64,000 nt of DNA from Variovorax sp. GTDB taxonomy: Bacteria; Pseudomonadota; Gammaproteobacteria; Burkholderiales; Burkholderiaceae_C. The DNA lies in assembly GCA_017744285.1 (NCBI GenBank), contig JAGIBP010000003.1, forward strand, positions 1 to 64,000, written 5' to 3'. Under the pieces are notes generated by a model. The model did not search any database and was not told the origin of the DNA. It saw only the letters and a program-made list of their open reading frames with translations. The position numbers were made by a program, and so were the translations under genes. Shown piece by piece: positions 63,143 to 64,000 of the stretch. Within the stretch, counting starts at the first letter, position 1. Each line of letters begins with the position of its first letter.

Positions 63143-64000
63143 ATGCAACGCCGTTCCTTCCTCCTCGCTTCCGCCGCGGCCGGTGCCGCCCTCACGCGCG
63201 CGCCCGCTGTCTTCGCGCAGGGCCCGAAGCTCACGCCGCTCAAGTTCACGCTCGACTTCCGCATCAACGGCCAGACCGCGCCCTTCTTCCTCGCGGAAAG
63301 CAAGGGCTACTACAAGGACGAAGGCCTCGATGTGACGATCGACACCGGCGCGGGCTCCGTGGCGTCGATCACGCGCATCGCGAGCGGCGTCTACCAGCTG
63401 GGCCTCGGCGACGTCAGCTCGCTCGTCGAGTTCAATGCGCAGAACCCCGGCACCCCGGTGGTGCAGGCGGTCTACCAGTACTACAACCGCGCACCATTCG
63501 TGATCATCGGCCGCAAGGATCGCGGCATCACCGGCGACTTCCGCAGCCTGCAGGGCAAGAAGGTGGCCGCCGCCGCGGTGGAGGCCACGCGCCGCGCCTG
63601 GCCGATGGTCGCGCGCCGGCAGGGCATGAAGGGCGATGCCTTCCAGTGGCAGACCACCGACTTCAGCGCGCGCGACAACGTGATGGTGCGCGGCGACGTC
63701 GATGCCGCGACCTACTTCCACGACTCGGCGGTGTCGCTCTTCGCGCGCATGAAGGGCGACGAGCTCTCGGTGCTCAAGTACTCGGACGCCGGGGTCGACC
63801 TGTATGGCAACGCCATCCTCGCGAGCAGCAACCTGATCGCGCAGAACCCGAAGGCCGTCGCCGCCTTCCTGCGCGCGACCAACCGAGCGATCGTCGAGAC
63901 CTTCGCGAACCCCGGGCCGAGCATCGCCGCGATGCGGCAGCGCGAGCCCATCCTCGACGCCCGGGTGGAACTCGAGCGCTGGGCCATCACGGCGCAGTAC
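63143..64000 (+). CDS. ABC transporter substrate-binding protein, Tat-type signal (cut by window end)
   Basis: The frame runs 286 codons from the ATG at 63143 to the window edge without a stop. The signal 'MQRRSFLLASAAAGAAL' has a twin-arginine motif (RRSFL) and is cleaved near 'AVFAQG'. The mature part is NMT1/THI5-like ('LKFTLDFRINGQTAPFFLAESKGYYKDEGLDVTIDTGAGSVASITRIASGVYQLGLGD'), paralogous to the protein at 58652. GGAGA lies 7 bases before the ATG. It probably feeds an importer encoded beyond the window or the one at 59.7-61.3 kb. Confidence 0.92.
   Translation, partial: MQRRSFLLASAAAGAALTRAPAVFAQGPKLTPLKFTLDFRINGQTAPFFLAESKGYYKDEGLDVTIDTGAGSVASITRIASGVYQLGLGDVSSLVEFNAQNPGTPVVQAVYQYYNRAPFVIIGRKDRGITGDFRSLQGKKVAAAAVEATRRAWPMVARRQGMKGDAFQWQTTDFSARDNVMVRGDVDAATYFHDSAVSLFARMKGDELSVLKYSDAGVDLYGNAILASSNLIAQNPKAVAAFLRATNRAIVETFANPGPSIAAMRQREPILDARVELERWAITAQY

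Overview
The window is about 64 kb of very GC-rich DNA with densely packed genes on both strands. The gene content points to a betaproteobacterium of the Comamonadaceae, most like Variovorax: an xseB-ispA-dxs operon, an oxidative purine/ureide pathway, a gcl-hyi-glxR operon, NMT1/THI5-like ABC transporters and Rieske oxygenases. That assignment is inference from gene content; no rRNA or other marker is present. I saw no tRNA, rRNA, CRISPR array, insertion sequence or prophage. No stretch longer than 300 bases lacks a gene; the longest gaps (about 210-270 bases) are described as features or findings.

Layout. 1-1.7 kb: isoprenoid operon xseB-ispA-dxs (dxs cut by the left edge). 1.9-4.9 kb: a Rieske oxygenase, an EamA exporter and a mercaptopyruvate-type sulfurtransferase. 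4.9-9.7 kb: a metal-handling block (DUF2796/ZrgA-like protein, ABC ATPase, FtsX-like permease, DUF3299 protein), dodecin, and a divergent His-rich ZIP transporter. 9.8-12.7 kb: a DUF4136 lipoprotein and a small ketosynthase/acyl-carrier/PAP2 cluster. 12.7-22 kb: glycerate kinase and the uric-acid pathway (puuD, xdhC, hiuH, GntR regulator, puuE, a UraD-allantoate amidohydrolase fusion, an M20 hydrolase). 22-27.2 kb: tandem universal stress protein, three small unknown genes, AsmA and DUF2939 proteins. 27.3-31.1 kb: a selenium-binding-protein-family gene with a membrane partner, divergent from an NCS2 purine permease. 31.1-34.4 kb: aldo/keto reductase, MscS channel, small hydrolase. 34.4-50.3 kb: a signalling island. 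50.4-58.5 kb: AI-2E-type membrane protein, LysR, gcl-hyi-glxR and malic enzyme. 58.6-64 kb: an ABC importer, OsmC protein, a second Rieske oxygenase and a second, truncated ABC binding protein.

How the genes work together. Urate enters by the NCS2 permease and is oxidised by PuuD. HiuH, UraD, PuuE and the allantoate amidohydrolase half of the fusion then carry it to ureidoglycolate, which yields glyoxylate. Glyoxylate is taken up by Gcl (with Hyi), GlxR and glycerate kinase into 3-carbon metabolism, next to malic enzyme. Three near-identical palindromes with the core TGTATACA lie in front of puuD, between hiuH and the GntR gene, and between the permease and the selenium-binding-protein gene. 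They suggest one GntR regulon.

The most unusual region is the minus-strand operon at 34.4-39.5 kb. It combines a STAS antagonist, an anti-sigma-type kinase and a SpoIIE phosphatase (a partner-switching set) with a Rab/Ras-like small GTPase, a one-TM OmpA-like wall-anchored protein and a coiled-coil protein. Beside it lie a four-GAF hybrid histidine kinase, a DyP-peroxidase/P450-like double-heme fusion and a cyclase-ATPase-TPR protein. Another strong signal is an inverted duplication of a promoter region at 62.9-63.1 kb with possible sigma-54 elements.
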